Shown: piece after piece, positions 54,416 to 64,000 of the stretch
Numbering within the stretch: position 1 is the first letter of the stretch
Layout of the letters: each line of letters starts with the position of its first letter
DNA from: Cylindrodendrum hubeiense
Taxonomy: Eukaryota > Ascomycota > Sordariomycetes > Hypocreales > Nectriaceae
Direction: 5' to 3'
Length of the DNA stretch: 64,000 nt
Assembly (NCBI GenBank): GCA_014621425.1
Contig: JAANBB010000011.1
Location: 309,078-373,077, forward strand
Translations under genes and position numbers: made by a program
Notes under the pieces: generated by a model
Seen by the model: the letters and a program-made list of their open reading frames with translations, nothing else
Told to the model about the DNA's origin: nothing
Databases searched by the model: none

Positions 54416-57400
54416 ATTAGTGTACATATCTTACACATAATATCCTATATAGAGTTTGTCAGGTCAATTGGACTCGATGGGCTCGATGGGCTCGACCCGA
54501 CAGATCAGGACCACCTCAACCCGACCCCAATCGAGACCGTACTCGTTAACAGTCGGGCTAAATTCCAAGTCCAGATTTCTCCTCAAAAGTAGGATCCAAG
54601 GCTGTCAGTTAGTGCAAACATGAGTTTTCATCGTCATCAACCGCATCATTTAGCGATCCATCTGGTAGGTCTGATATCATGCTATTTCTTTATGCATAGC
54701 CTCAAGGTTCAGGAGGTCAGATATGTTGAGTAGTAATACTATTGTATCCAGCAATAAAAATATCTCAACCGGTATACTCCCAATCACATATAAGAGAGAT
54801 ACCCACTCCGTTTTATCATTCACTGGCATAGCTGCGATGATGAGCCCTTGTATGGCTGCAATAATACACCCTAGTATAGCCATGATCACGGCCCTGTCGC
54901 GTAATCCTGTGCTCATTGGGTATAATGGGTACAGCAGTAGTGGTACGATAGAATGAGAGTGACAGAATGGAAAATAAATAACCCAAAGGCAAAAAAAGGG
55001 AGTTGTCAAATCTGTTTTAGTAATCACATCACGTTGATGGGTCATGGAGAACTTATTGTCAGTCACACGCTCGGTGAAATATCCAAGCTCAACACAAAGC
55101 TCCGAAGACGCCAAGCACAAGATTTAATTATCGACAGGTGCTCAATAAATATCAGGCCAATGTCAACACAATTTATTTTCGGCAGCTTGTGCTAATATAC
55201 GTGTTTGGATTGGGCATTTCTGAAATAATTTGATACGGTCTCAAATACTATCACCGCCATTAACAAATCCTATACCACTGCAAGCTGCTACTCCAAACCT
55301 TTACCACACAGTCTCCTATTGTGCTAGCACTTTACGACACTCCTCAGTGATGTCTAATTTCTGAGGATGACTGTTTCTCACGGTGATCACCTCGGTGTAG
55401 GGCCGTAGGGTAAGTGGTACACATGTTTGCTTACGTAACAATCAACGATGCTTTGAAAGGTGATTTCTAAGGCTTATCCCGCGGTTATGATTAAGCTTAT
55501 GTCCTGCTCTTGGATCCGCAATTGTCAATAGATTGTTGGGTGATGGGCAAAAACTTCACTCCTTGAGGTAAAATTGGTTAAACGATGAATAGTGAGATTG
55601 GCCTGAATGCACACTTGACCAAAACGATCACACCTATCAACTCCAGCACAGCCGCAGGGTAATGTTTTCCATAAACTTCTAAAATCTAGGCATTGGGATC
55701 GCAACCACCCGACAATGAAGTAAGTAATGGAAAATCTAAATACTAGATGATTGTGATTATATTCCTATTAATAATCATCACCAAAGGCAGCTGCAACATA
55801 ATAGATTACAGGCTGTACTGGCAGCTGGACGGGAGCCCCCAAGCGTATTAACCTAAAAGTCAGGGCCTGTCGGTAATAGCCTGTAAGATCATGGCGACCA
55901 CAGATAGAGAGAGAAAAAAGCTTCGCATTAAAACCCCATGGTAGCTCGTGCAGCTCACGTGTCTATCCTTGCCAACCAGCCAAGTCCACGCGACACAATA
56001 CAGAAGCGATGAGTATAGAAAGGCAAGATCTACCACCTCCTACAGTTAAGTATTCGACATTTGTTCTTAAAAACCAAGTATAGTTGTACCCTGAACCACT
56101 CATCTACTGGTAGGTTTACTGTAAAGGATAAAATATCTCAAAACAGTTATTAAAATTGCCATCATCTTTTAATCAGCAGCTGACATTCCTGCTCCAAAAG
56201 CCCGGAGACCTTGATAACCCAATAGTTCGGGACCGGCGCGAGGCGGACATCGTCGCTAAGAACGTCTCGGTAAAACCGAACGCATCCTATGCGCGCCTCA
56301 GTAGCGGTGTCGATAGTGGTGTCGATAGCTCCATAGATGACCCTCGGCGGAGTGTTTGTTGGCAAGTAGGCTTTAGCAAGCTATGATTGGTCTAAATGCG
56401 AATGTTTGCACGGTTTTCAATAACAATCATGCATGGCAATTTGGTGGCGGAATATTGGAGCTAGCCATCTCCTCAGGGGTGCTATTGCTGGTGGAGTACT
56501 CTGTATATGTCCTACTTTAGCAAAGGGAAAATTACCTACAAACAGCCAGGCACCTGTAAACTTAGAGAAGTCTCAAAAGTGCTCCACCATCAACGGCACT
56601 CCTGATGAGATTTGGCTCAAGTTGGCTACTTAGCAGCTCATGTGGCTGGCTGGGGACTCCAGTTCGGGGCAGGGTTCGTGTTATTCATTTTTCGCAGCGA
56701 AGCAAGCGTCAGCTTAGCATCCAACAACTAATCGGTAATAACTCGTATGACCAATGCCATGTCTACGGGCTCACATGTGAGTACCAGTTTTGGCTACAAG
56801 CCTGAATGGCTCGGAATGCGATGCGATGTCGCCGAAGGCCAGGGTCGTACTCAGCAGAGCCCTGCGCAATTAACTGCGAACCAGAACAGCGAGTTTTGGG
56901 TACGCTCGGAAAGCCTGTCGCCGGCCAATTTGCCAAGGTCTTGGGGCAGCACTATGAAGTCTCGAACAAGAACGGAGCGTGAATGGAGTGGGTACTCGGC
57001 ATGATTGTCATATTGCTGCTGTGGCTCGGTCCTTGGCATGTCTCACAGCCCCTGAAGGGATCGAGCCCGGAGTAGCCGGCATTGGATCCGACTGAAGTGT
57101 ACTCCGTATTCCATACTACCATATCTCAGCCCCAGGACGCGACACTCCGGATCTTGGCGTGTCTAGAAGGATACCCAATTTTGCTAGGTCCAGTATTCCC
57201 ACAGACTAGACCTAAGTGGGGTTGGTGCTGAGGTTGATTGGCAAAATTTGTGGAACACACTACAATACTTCTCAATACGGCACGGCACGCTATTGATTTG
57301 TGCTTCAGTAATCTGTACTAGGTAGGGAGTGCCTGACAAGATCCTTGCTGCTGTGGAAATCTCCGCGCGCTGATCGGTTGGTTTAAGTGGATGGACTGTT

Positions 57401-57741
57401 GACTCGCACTCGTAGATGTCCACAAGTTGGGATGGTTGTGGGTCATCACCCTTGCTGCAGCACAACACTACGCAGTAGAGCATCACTAGAGGGAAGATCA
57501 CACCGTACGTGCTAAAAGAGAAAGAAGCAAATGGCCAAAAATGAAATGATGGAGGCGACAGGCTCGAAGATCCAAGTGACGGTCAAAGAAGAGGCTAATC
57601 TAAGGGGAACTGTGCCGTACATATGAACGGCCTCGTTGACATCCTCCGATTGTAGCAACCTCTCTTGCCCTCTCTCGACCTTCATCCTCCATCTGGCTTT
57701 CCTCCGTACCTTCATACCAAATCTGGACAACGTGCGGCATC
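54416..57741. other. Intergenic, 3.3 kb, largely empty
   Basis: The only candidate is a small membrane-protein frame on the minus strand (54677-54916, listed separately). Near 54474-54500 the word tcgatgggc repeats in tandem. The part from 55200 to 57700 has many stops and only short frames with no recognisable content. Confidence 0.5.
54677..54916 (-). CDS. Possible small two-TM membrane protein (79 aa)
   Basis: Within a longer open stretch (to 55120) the methionine at 54916 starts MSTGLRDRAVIMAILGCIIAAIQGLIIAAMPVNDKT, with a first TM segment at about residues 10-30, a polar turn (PVNDKTEW) and a second hydrophobic hairpin (LLYVIGSIPVEIFLLLDTIVLLL), ending LEAMHKEIA. The amphipathic, protein-like pattern is better than chance, but the region is isolated and AT-rich and no family is recognised. 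It may be a chance frame or an exon of something larger. Confidence 0.3.
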   Translation of the reverse strand: MSTGLRDRAVIMAILGCIIAAIQGLIIAAMPVNDKTEWVSLLYVIGSIPVEIFLLLDTIVLLLNISDLLNLEAMHKEIA

Positions 57742-58956
57742 ATGCAGCTCAACCACTTGATTCTGGCAGCCTTTTTAGGTCTTGCCGCTGCCAAGCGCGA
57801 CAACACTCGGACGAATAAGCTCTGTCGGACCGCCCAGGGCACGAAATCAGTCGATCCCGTCCCGACTGTTACATATACCAAGGAGAAGACATACACAATC
57901 CGCCGCACAACGCGTACTCAAAAGATTGTCACTCGCACCCTGGAGCCCATCACAAGCACCACGACCGAGACCACCATCGCCACCGTCGAGACGACGGCCG
58001 ACCCCGAGACAGATACTGTCGAAGTCTTGGCTACAGAATACGAGACTTCGACCATCACTGTTGATACCACCACCTTTACCGAAACAGCTACCGTCTCGAC
58101 TGACGTCACTATCTCGTCGACATCAACAGTCCCGGCGCCAGGCTCTTTCCGCCCGATCCAAGACACTCTCCCAGGCGGCACGCAGAACGGCAACTCTGGC
58201 ACACCGTTCAAGCGTAGTGATGCTACTTCCGAATTTGCATTTTCTGAAGAGCATGAGGTGCTTGAAATCCGTCAGCCCGGTTCTGGGTCTCTCCTCGCTG
58301 CTGCCGGTGGTGTTTTCGAGAAGCGTTCGGGGCTCTGCTCCCCTCAGGGACAGACCAAGTACTACCCGCAGAATGTCAAGTGCGACGTCACTATCTCGGT
58401 CCCCAAAACTGTTGTTATCACCAAGACTAAGCCTGCTACCACCACTACTCTCCCTGCTTCCGTTTCTACCATTACACAGACGGAAACAATCACAAGCACA
58501 AGCACCGCCTATCTGGCCGATGTCACAGTCTCCACAACATCGACAACGACTTCAATAATCGAGGAAACCAGCACGCCCAGCACAACATCAACCACTAGCA
58601 CTACTTTGACTTACACGGTCAACGTCCCTGGTCCCACGATCAATGCGTTGTGCGCCAGCAACAACTACGCTGATAGTACGGCTAACGTGGGCCACTTTCC
58701 TAATGCCTTCCCCGGTACTCAGTACGGCCTGCAACAAGCTCAAGTCTCTAGCGCCTATGAGTGCTGTGAGGCATGTGCTTCAACCCCCCTCTGCTCTAGC
58801 AGTGGTTACCAACCTGGCTATTGTGTCTTGATTACGGTTCCGGCTACCTCCGTCTGCCTCACAACCCCATGCACAGGCAAGGTCCAATACAGCGCCAGTT
58901 CTGGCGCGTTTACTTTCATGAACGGCCCGTATTTGCAGTGGAACGCCTATCAATGA
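57742..58956 (+). CDS. Secreted Ser/Thr-rich protein with C-terminal cysteine domain
   Basis: An intronless frame of 404 codons. The signal peptide MQLNHLILAAFLGLAAA is followed at once by KR, and two more dibasic sites (FKRSD, about residue 159; EKRSG, about 194) look like Kex2 processing points. Two long Thr/Ser-rich blocks (about 45-130 and 225-295, TTTSTITQTETITSTST type) are probable O-glycosylated stalks. The C-terminal 105 residues hold about nine cysteines (INALCASNNYADSTANVGHF .. YECCEACASTPLCSSSGYQPGYC) in a pattern like PAN/Apple-type modules of fungal surface proteins. No GPI signal or TM segment follows, so the protein is probably secreted or wall-bound. Function unknown. An overlapping +1-frame reading at 57782-58558 is a low-complexity shadow. 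Confidence 0.85.
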   Translation: MQLNHLILAAFLGLAAAKRDNTRTNKLCRTAQGTKSVDPVPTVTYTKEKTYTIRRTTRTQKIVTRTLEPITSTTTETTIATVETTADPETDTVEVLATEYETSTITVDTTTFTETATVSTDVTISSTSTVPAPGSFRPIQDTLPGGTQNGNSGTPFKRSDATSEFAFSEEHEVLEIRQPGSGSLLAAAGGVFEKRSGLCSPQGQTKYYPQNVKCDVTISVPKTVVITKTKPATTTTLPASVSTITQTETITSTSTAYLADVTVSTTSTTTSIIEETSTPSTTSTTSTTLTYTVNVPGPTINALCASNNYADSTANVGHFPNAFPGTQYGLQQAQVSSAYECCEACASTPLCSSSGYQPGYCVLITVPATSVCLTTPCTGKVQYSASSGAFTFMNGPYLQWNAYQ

Positions 58957-59925
58957 GCTACATTGGATATTATGTATGATGAGACTGAAAGTCACGGGGT
59001 TTTAGTGATGGTTGGGCCACTAGCTATGTCGCGTGGCCACGACTGGAAGTGTTAGCTCCGCTCTAATTTAGAAGGGGAACACTTTTTCCTTCAATTCTAG
59101 ATAGGCTATTTGTCTTGCTGTTTGTCAATAAAGTTCCTTTAACAGTTATTGATCTGTTTTACTTCACTGAAGCCCAGCGTTGAAATAAAGTGTTAGATTC
59201 GCTAAAATCCTTCTGGCTGTACAACCTCGCAGCAATATTCAAATCCAAGCTCGTTGCCAATGTTTAATAGCGGAAAATTGGAAACTCTAGGCCACCTCTC
59301 CGCCCCGCATTGGTGTGATGTGGCTGAAGAATTACACTTAAAACGGTGTCAAATCATTACAAGCTGGGCATGAGCCCGCTAAAGCTTCATTCCAGTCCCA
59401 CGGTTTCCCCTCTGTCTCCCTACCAGCCTTGACCTTTTAGTGTTTGGAGGCATTCTTTTAAGAGGGTGTGGTTTCTATGAGGAGAAGTTGGCACCTCATC
59501 CTAGTTCTCATCTCAATGCTAGCATGAATCTCCCAACTCCAGCAACATCACTCTCACCGCCTAGCCCAAACGCCGACCGATGATCGATGCCGTCCATCCT
59601 TGCCATAAATCTAATTCGAGGAATGAATGTGGGGAAGGCCGGACTGAAACAAGATTGGATTATCGCCAGGAATAGACTACTCAGTCATATCCGGTAGGTG
59701 ATAGCTATAAGCTTTTAATGGGATAAACCTTGGACGAGCCACATCTCCGCTTCCGGCATTTCTGAATTGTGTATCCTTCTTGAGAGAAGGCCACCCCTCT
59801 TTGAATTGACTGCAAAACCTCTTCTCCTCCATTAACACAAGATTCATCTTCGTCTGACTTGTTGACATGGGCGACTTGAGCTCAAAATACACTAACCACC
59901 GTTGTCGCCTTAGATCGTATACACA
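58957..59925. other. Intergenic, no supported gene
   Basis: About 970 bases with nothing recognisable. It forms the 3' end of the secreted-protein gene and the promoter of the second PTH11-like gene. Confidence 0.5.
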
Positions 59926-61294
59926 ATGGCCTCCTCAATGGGAAAAATGCATCAAGTGTCATACCGAGGCCCAGGGCCGATCCCAATTATGGTGAGCTCA
60001 CCTGGCACCTATTGTTTGCCTGGCACTTATTATTCACTCGGGTTACTTACTATTCCCAATTGCTTCCAGGTCGTTGGATGGGGTCTCATTTTTATCGCTG
60101 CAGTCCTCCTCCTTGCCCGTCTATACCTACGCGTTGTGATTCAAAAGCGACGAATAATGATCAGCGATTTTATGATGGTTGCGGCCTGGATTTGTTCATG
60201 CGCAGACCTTTGCCTCTGCGTCGTCTTAATGAAACTCGGGGCGCTTGAGCCTGGTGTAGGGTCAAACCTGGTGGGATTCAATAGCCAGGACCCCAATGAA
60301 ATTAGAAAAGTGATGCAGGTAAGGCATTGCTATCTAAGTAGCAAAATGAGGTTGAAAGTGAATGCCGCTAATGAATGATGATACAGATATTCTGGCTCAG
60401 CAATATCCCTTTATTCACAGCCTTCTATCTCAGCAAGGGGGCCCTTCTTTCTATGTTCTTGGAAATATTTCCAGACTTTATGCGGAAACGGAGAATGTTC
60501 TTATGGGCAACCATTGTGTTCGTTGGTCTTGGCTATGTGGCTACTATTCTTACTGCTTTTTTGATTTGCGTACCAGTTACGGAATATTGGTACGTGTCGC
60601 AAATTCCTCTTTTCTGTGAAATATTATAAACAAAAGCTGTGACTGATACAGGTAATCAAAATAGGGTCCTGGATTCCACAACATGTCCTCGCTACAGAAA
60701 TAAGACCATCTTCCAAGTTGCCTGGAGTCTACACTTTACTGGAGATGTTCTCGGTAAGCTGAATCAAAATCTTTGTGGAAAATACTGACATGTCTCGAGC
60801 AGTTTTTATTCTGCCGTGGCTCATCATCCGTGGTTTAAACGTTAGGAGGACGATCAAGATCGGAATTTATGGCATATTCCTCCTCGGCATAATTACAATG
60901 GCCTTTTCTCTAGTTCGTTTTGCCTTAACTCAAAATTTTGCAAAAGGAGGAGGAGTGTCTATAAGCTCAGCCCGTGAGTACAATATTCCACACTTCTCGA
61001 CATTAAGAATACGCTGACCAGCAATGATATCGTCAAGGTTTACTAACTGTTTGCGAGTGCAACCTCGGTCTTGTGATTTCTTGCGTGCCCTCCCTACGGC
61101 CATACTTTAGCCGTGACGGAGAGGCTAAAGGGCTTGCTAAAAACAGGCAGCCTTCAGACACGGTGCAGATCATCGGATCTGCTGCTAGTAAGAGGGAGAT
61201 GGATTACGTGTCTTGCACTATGGGGGGGGAAAGGAGCCAGAGCACCGACGCGGAGTTGACACATTCGAGAGCAGTAGTAGAGGACTTTGCCTGA
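59926..61294 (+). CDS. PTH11/SAT4-like rhodopsin-domain integral membrane protein (paralogue B)
   Basis: I resolve six exons: 59926-59991, 60070-60318, 60387-60589, 60665-60753, 60803-60973 and 61038-61294; 344 residues. Family blocks match paralogue A: VVGWGLIFIAAVLLLARLYLRV, IFWLSNIPLFTAFYLSKGALLSMFLEIFPDFMRKRR, FQVAWSLHFTGDVL, VFILPWLIIRGLNVRRTIKIG, and CECNLGLVISCVPSLRPYFS. Exons 3 and 5 have exactly the same lengths (203 and 171 nt) and phases as in A. The fourth exon starts after the AG at 60664; the AG at 60651 would lead to a stop. The first intron (78 nt) is in frame and stop-free. The cytosolic tail is about 70 residues. The function is a putative sensor, ligand unknown. Confidence 0.85.
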
Positions 61295-61478
61295 CATCGC
61301 AATTAGTTGTAAAGTGAAGTCAACAGAGCAACCAGGGGAGCACAATTTGGGACGTGAACTGGCTTTTGAGTTGAAAGGATTTCCCGACCTCTTACGTTTC
61401 CATCCTAGACGCATACCATGAATTGATTCAACCCAACATCCTTGCATCATGTGGGGATACCCTCACAGACCTCAACAA

Positions 61479-61560
61479 GCGTGATTGGTTTAGTGGTAAA
61501 ATTCTCCGTTGCCATTCGAGCAACGTCGGGGAGCCCTGGGTTCGATTCCCAGATCACGCA
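61479..61560 (+). tRNA. tRNA-Gly (GCC), with 11-nt intron
   Basis: The acceptor arms GCGTGAT and ATCACGC pair perfectly and leave discriminator A60. The D arm is TGGTTTAGTGGTAAAA, the T arm/loop GGGTTCGATTCCC. The anticodon stem CTCCG pairs with CGGGG (one G-U). The loop TTGCCA followed by ttcgagcaacg and T places a canonical intron one base after the anticodon GCC. The length is 71 nt after removal of the intron. The internal A and B boxes match the eukaryotic consensus. Confidence 0.9.
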
Positions 61561-61771
61561 CTATTAGCATGTCAGTTTGACTGACCAGTGTTCCTTTTTG
61601 CCGTTCGCACTGAATCGCGCAACTCAATCAATTCATTCATTCAATCAATGTAGCTTCTAAGTTATGTTAGTCCTCATAACCCCCCCATCCCCGCATGTGG
61701 TGAGCACCACGGCACCATCGTCTAATCACACCAAATACGCACTGATCAAAGCACGACGCATGTCGGACACA

Positions 61772-63736
61772 TCAGGTGCAAATTCCTTCCTCCAGAGCTT
61801 TAATTTGCAGGGCAAGCAGTCTAGAGTAGTAGCGACACAGTGCTAGATTCCCTCCATGGAACCAGAAGCCAGGGTGACCTGTGCGCCGCCACATAGTTCT
61901 CAACTCCCCCTCAGCGTTGAAGCCCCACACATCACCAACCAAGTCTGCTACCTCGTCTCCAAAGATCTGGCGGGTATGGGTGCGCATATTATCGTATCCC
62001 GTGGCGAAGACGATTTCATCTGCTTCCAGCTCAGAACCGTCTGCAAATTTCAGACCTCGTGGAAGAATCTCCTCAAGTTCTTGTCCTTGCTTGAGCTTGA
62101 TTTTACCGTCAGCAATGAGTTGTGAGGCACCGACGTCGATGTAATAACCGCCTCCGCGCTGAAGATACTTGATAAATAATCCGGTATCATCCGGGCCCTT
62201 GTCAACTTTAAAACCAGCTTCTTCGAGGCCTCGGAGGATGCCTGCATCCCATTCGCCTTGAAGGGCTGTGACGCCAACTTGGACAGCCTTCAGGACTGAA
62301 AGGGGAGTGCTGTGAAATAGAAGGTCCGCATCATCGACGTCTGGTCCACCCTCTGCATACAGCGGTTTGAGCCTTTCGGTACTGGACTTGGATGAGATAA
62401 CACAAGTGGTGGATCGTTGTACCATGGTTACGTGGTATCCCTTCTCCAGGAAATCATGGCAAATGTCGTGTGCAGAGTTGCAGCACCCGACGACAACAGC
62501 CCTTTTGCTAACATCATTCTCCTGTGCGCCACCAAACTCTGAAGAGTGACAGATTCGATCGCCTTGGAAACTCTTGATCCCTTTGATGTCAGGGATGGTC
62601 ATTTTCCCAGAATGACCGGTGGCTTGAATAATGTGTCGTGGAGACATAGTTCTGGTCTCCTCGACACCATTTTCAAGCCGTCGCTTGACGGTAACCGTCC
62701 AATCCTTTCCCTGAGGATTCCATTTGCTTGTAATAATCTCGGTCCTAGTCCACACATTGAGTTCCAGGAGGGAGACATACGCCTCGAAAAAGTCTGCTAT
62801 CTTGTCTTTGGGTGTAAAGATTGGCCATTGTGGAGGGAATTTGACGTAAGGAAGATGGTTCACCCAGACAGGGTCGTGGAGAACGAGTTGATGATATCGC
62901 TTTCTCCAATTGTCTCCAACGCGGTCACATTTATCGATCATCAAGGCGTTAACACCAAGCGCTTTCAACCTAGCGGCGATGGTGAGGCCAGCTTGTCCAG
63001 CACCTGTTCCATGGAAGAGAGAGATGTCAGTGGCAGTGGAATGAAGAAGGGCTATGGAATGGATCAAACCTAGGATCAAGACATCGGGACTTTTCTCGTC
63101 CTCATACTCGGCCTCCGACTTTCTGGTTTCGGCCCAGTTCTTCGTTCTAGTAACGTCGCCATGCTGCATGCCCAGTGGCCGGCGATGAAAAATGGTTTCT
63201 TCATGCCCATGGAGTTGTCGAAGAGCGGTGTAGAGAGTAAAGATGGACCAAGTACCTGGAGAATCCTGAATTAGGCGCGCCATGCCCATCCCGGCGCCGG
63301 TGGTGGTGTCAATGTTGAAGCTGAAAATAAGACATGGCACCTGTCCATCCACGTCGAGAAATGCACTTTGTGGAGCACAGATTGGAGCCTTCGTATCTAG
63401 CGCGACGGTCTTCAGAGTTGAACCTTTCTCGGCAGAAAATGAGCTCTGCAGATAGTCGAATATGCCCTGGCGCCCATTGACAGTTCGGAAGTCCCACGAG
63501 AGAGCAAGGTGATCTCTCCAGAATCCATTTGCAGAGAACAGAGAGGATACGACGGCGGGATCGCGACTGGCAAGACCCTCGTTGAATCTCGCAATAATGC
63601 CTTCAACCACTGCCTGCCGTTCTGTACTTGACTTGGCGGGCCCTGCTGTTGCGGGGAATTTGGCAATAGGAATGTTTACGGATCCCGGAACCGGCCGCAT
63701 GTGCGAAGGGATACTGCGGCTGCCGTTGGCGGTCAT
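61772..63736 (-). CDS. Flavin-containing monooxygenase with N-terminal NTF2/SnoaL-like domain
   Basis: Exons 63736-63070 and 63003-61772 encode 632 residues. The 66-nt intron is in frame and stop-free, but it splits the FAD-binding loop, and splicing restores DVLILGAGQAGLTIAARLK; the unspliced reading does not. Residues about 35-190 form an NTF2-like domain (VVEGIIARFNEGLASRDP .. FLDVDGQVPCLIFSF). After it come the FAD GxGxxG, the FMO-type motif FQGDRICHSSEF, the NADPH loop AVVVGCCNSAHDICHDF and the FATGYDNMR block. The layout is common among fungal FMO/YUCCA-like enzymes. The role is oxygenation of a nucleophilic or carbonyl small molecule; substrate unknown. The NADPH loop reads GCCNSA, while the usual pattern is GxGxSA. 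Confidence 0.88.
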   Translation of the reverse strand: MTANGSRSIPSHMRPVPGSVNIPIAKFPATAGPAKSSTERQAVVEGIIARFNEGLASRDPAVVSSLFSANGFWRDHLALSWDFRTVNGRQGIFDYLQSSFSAEKGSTLKTVALDTKAPICAPQSAFLDVDGQVPCLIFSFNIDTTTGAGMGMARLIQDSPGTWSIFTLYTALRQLHGHEETIFHRRPLGMQHGDVTRTKNWAETRKSEAEYEDEKSPDVLILGLIHSIALLHSTATDISLFHGTGAGQAGLTIAARLKALGVNALMIDKCDRVGDNWRKRYHQLVLHDPVWVNHLPYVKFPPQWPIFTPKDKIADFFEAYVSLLELNVWTRTEIITSKWNPQGKDWTVTVKRRLENGVEETRTMSPRHIIQATGHSGKMTIPDIKGIKSFQGDRICHSSEFGGAQENDVSKRAVVVGCCNSAHDICHDFLEKGYHVTMVQRSTTCVISSKSSTERLKPLYAEGGPDVDDADLLFHSTPLSVLKAVQVGVTALQGEWDAGILRGLEEAGFKVDKGPDDTGLFIKYLQRGGGYYIDVGASQLIADGKIKLKQGQELEEILPRGLKFADGSELEADEIVFATGYDNMRTHTRQIFGDEVADLVGDVWGFNAEGELRTMWRRTGHPGFWFHGGNLALCRYYSRLLALQIKALEEGICT

Positions 63737-64000
63737 GGTGAGTGTTTCAGCGTTGAGGCAGGATTTTACTTTGAGATGACACTGATAATTTCTAGAATGG
63801 AGTAGTTCATATACTTTATGAGAACTAGGAATTATTGCGGGTTTTCAGGAAGCGGGGAAGTCATTGAGGCAATCGTTGGCCTTATTAGTGATCATCCCGC
63901 GTTAATGCGGGGGGAGGCAGAAAGATTTCGGTACAGCTCTTTGAAGCGTCACATGCCGCCTGCACACGAGGAGAGACGCAGACAAGCTATCACATTTCGA
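63737..64000. other. Right window edge, promoter of the monooxygenase gene
   Basis: No gene is visible in these last 264 bases. A gene entering from the right would start outside the window. Confidence 0.5.

Noticed and set aside
57782..58558. 258-codon frame rich in Arg, Ser and Pro
   Set aside because: It is the shifted frame of the Thr/Ser-rich secreted protein. Repetitive codons keep the other frames open.
1..64000. A secondary-metabolite cluster
   Set aside because: Methyltransferases, an MFS, an FMO and dehydrogenases are present but scattered, and there is no PKS, NRPS, terpene cyclase or DMAT gene in the window.
1..64000. CRISPR array, operons or prokaryotic features
   Set aside because: No spaced short repeats were found, and spliced genes show this to be fungal nuclear DNA. 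The tandem repeats found have no spacer structure.

Overview
The window is nuclear DNA of a filamentous ascomycete (Pezizomycotina; an Aspergillus/Penicillium-type Eurotiomycete is my best guess, not proven). The reasons are: single genes of 1-2 kb with introns of about 45-80 nt (GT..AG with CTRAC-like branch sites), fungal-only families (PTH11/SAT4-like rhodopsin-domain proteins, RTA1 family, DUF3468-type transcription factors, GT71 mannosyltransferase, Ysc84/SYLF protein), an intron-containing tRNA-Gly, and a duplicated segment whose second copy carries RIP-like C-to-T decay. There are no operons, no rRNA, no CRISPR array, and no PKS, NRPS or terpene synthase backbone.

Layout. 0.7-6.1 kb: a small secreted protein, then three metabolic genes: an ACC-synthase-like PLP enzyme, an ochratoxinase-like amidohydrolase, and a RidA imine deaminase divergent from it. 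7-14.7 kb: a GT8 glycosyltransferase, a LITAF zinc-ribbon protein, a SAM methyltransferase, a GT71 mannosyltransferase and an integral membrane protein. 14.4-20 kb: direct repeats of about 0.65-0.7 kb, the right one AT-rich and RIP-like, bracketing an 891-residue protein with a fungal STAND-type N-terminus and ankyrin repeats. 21-25.4 kb: a GDSL esterase and two divergent methyltransferases, one sterol-methyltransferase-like. 26.7-33.1 kb: a beta-lactamase-family serine hydrolase, an MFS transporter and a divergent zinc alcohol dehydrogenase. 33-43 kb: a single-pass surface protein, a truncated transcription-factor gene divergent from an RTA1 gene, a gene broken by an in-frame TAG, an intact transcription factor of the same family, and an SDR. 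45-51 kb: an arrestin-like protein, a small membrane protein and a SYLF protein. 53-64 kb: two paralogous PTH11-like genes, a Ser/Thr-rich secreted protein between them, a tRNA-Gly and a flavin monooxygenase with an NTF2-like N-terminus.

How genes may work together (inference). The 1.3-6.1 kb trio fits one route: the amidohydrolase releases an amino acid from an amide, the PLP enzyme acts on it, and RidA clears imine by-products. The MFS/ADH pair shares an 0.85 kb promoter, and the two methyltransferases share about 0.7-0.8 kb. The rest looks like ordinary accessory or subtelomere-like gene content rather than one cluster. Exon borders were worked out by hand from splice consensus and reading phase. 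Protein families were assigned by eye, with no database search.
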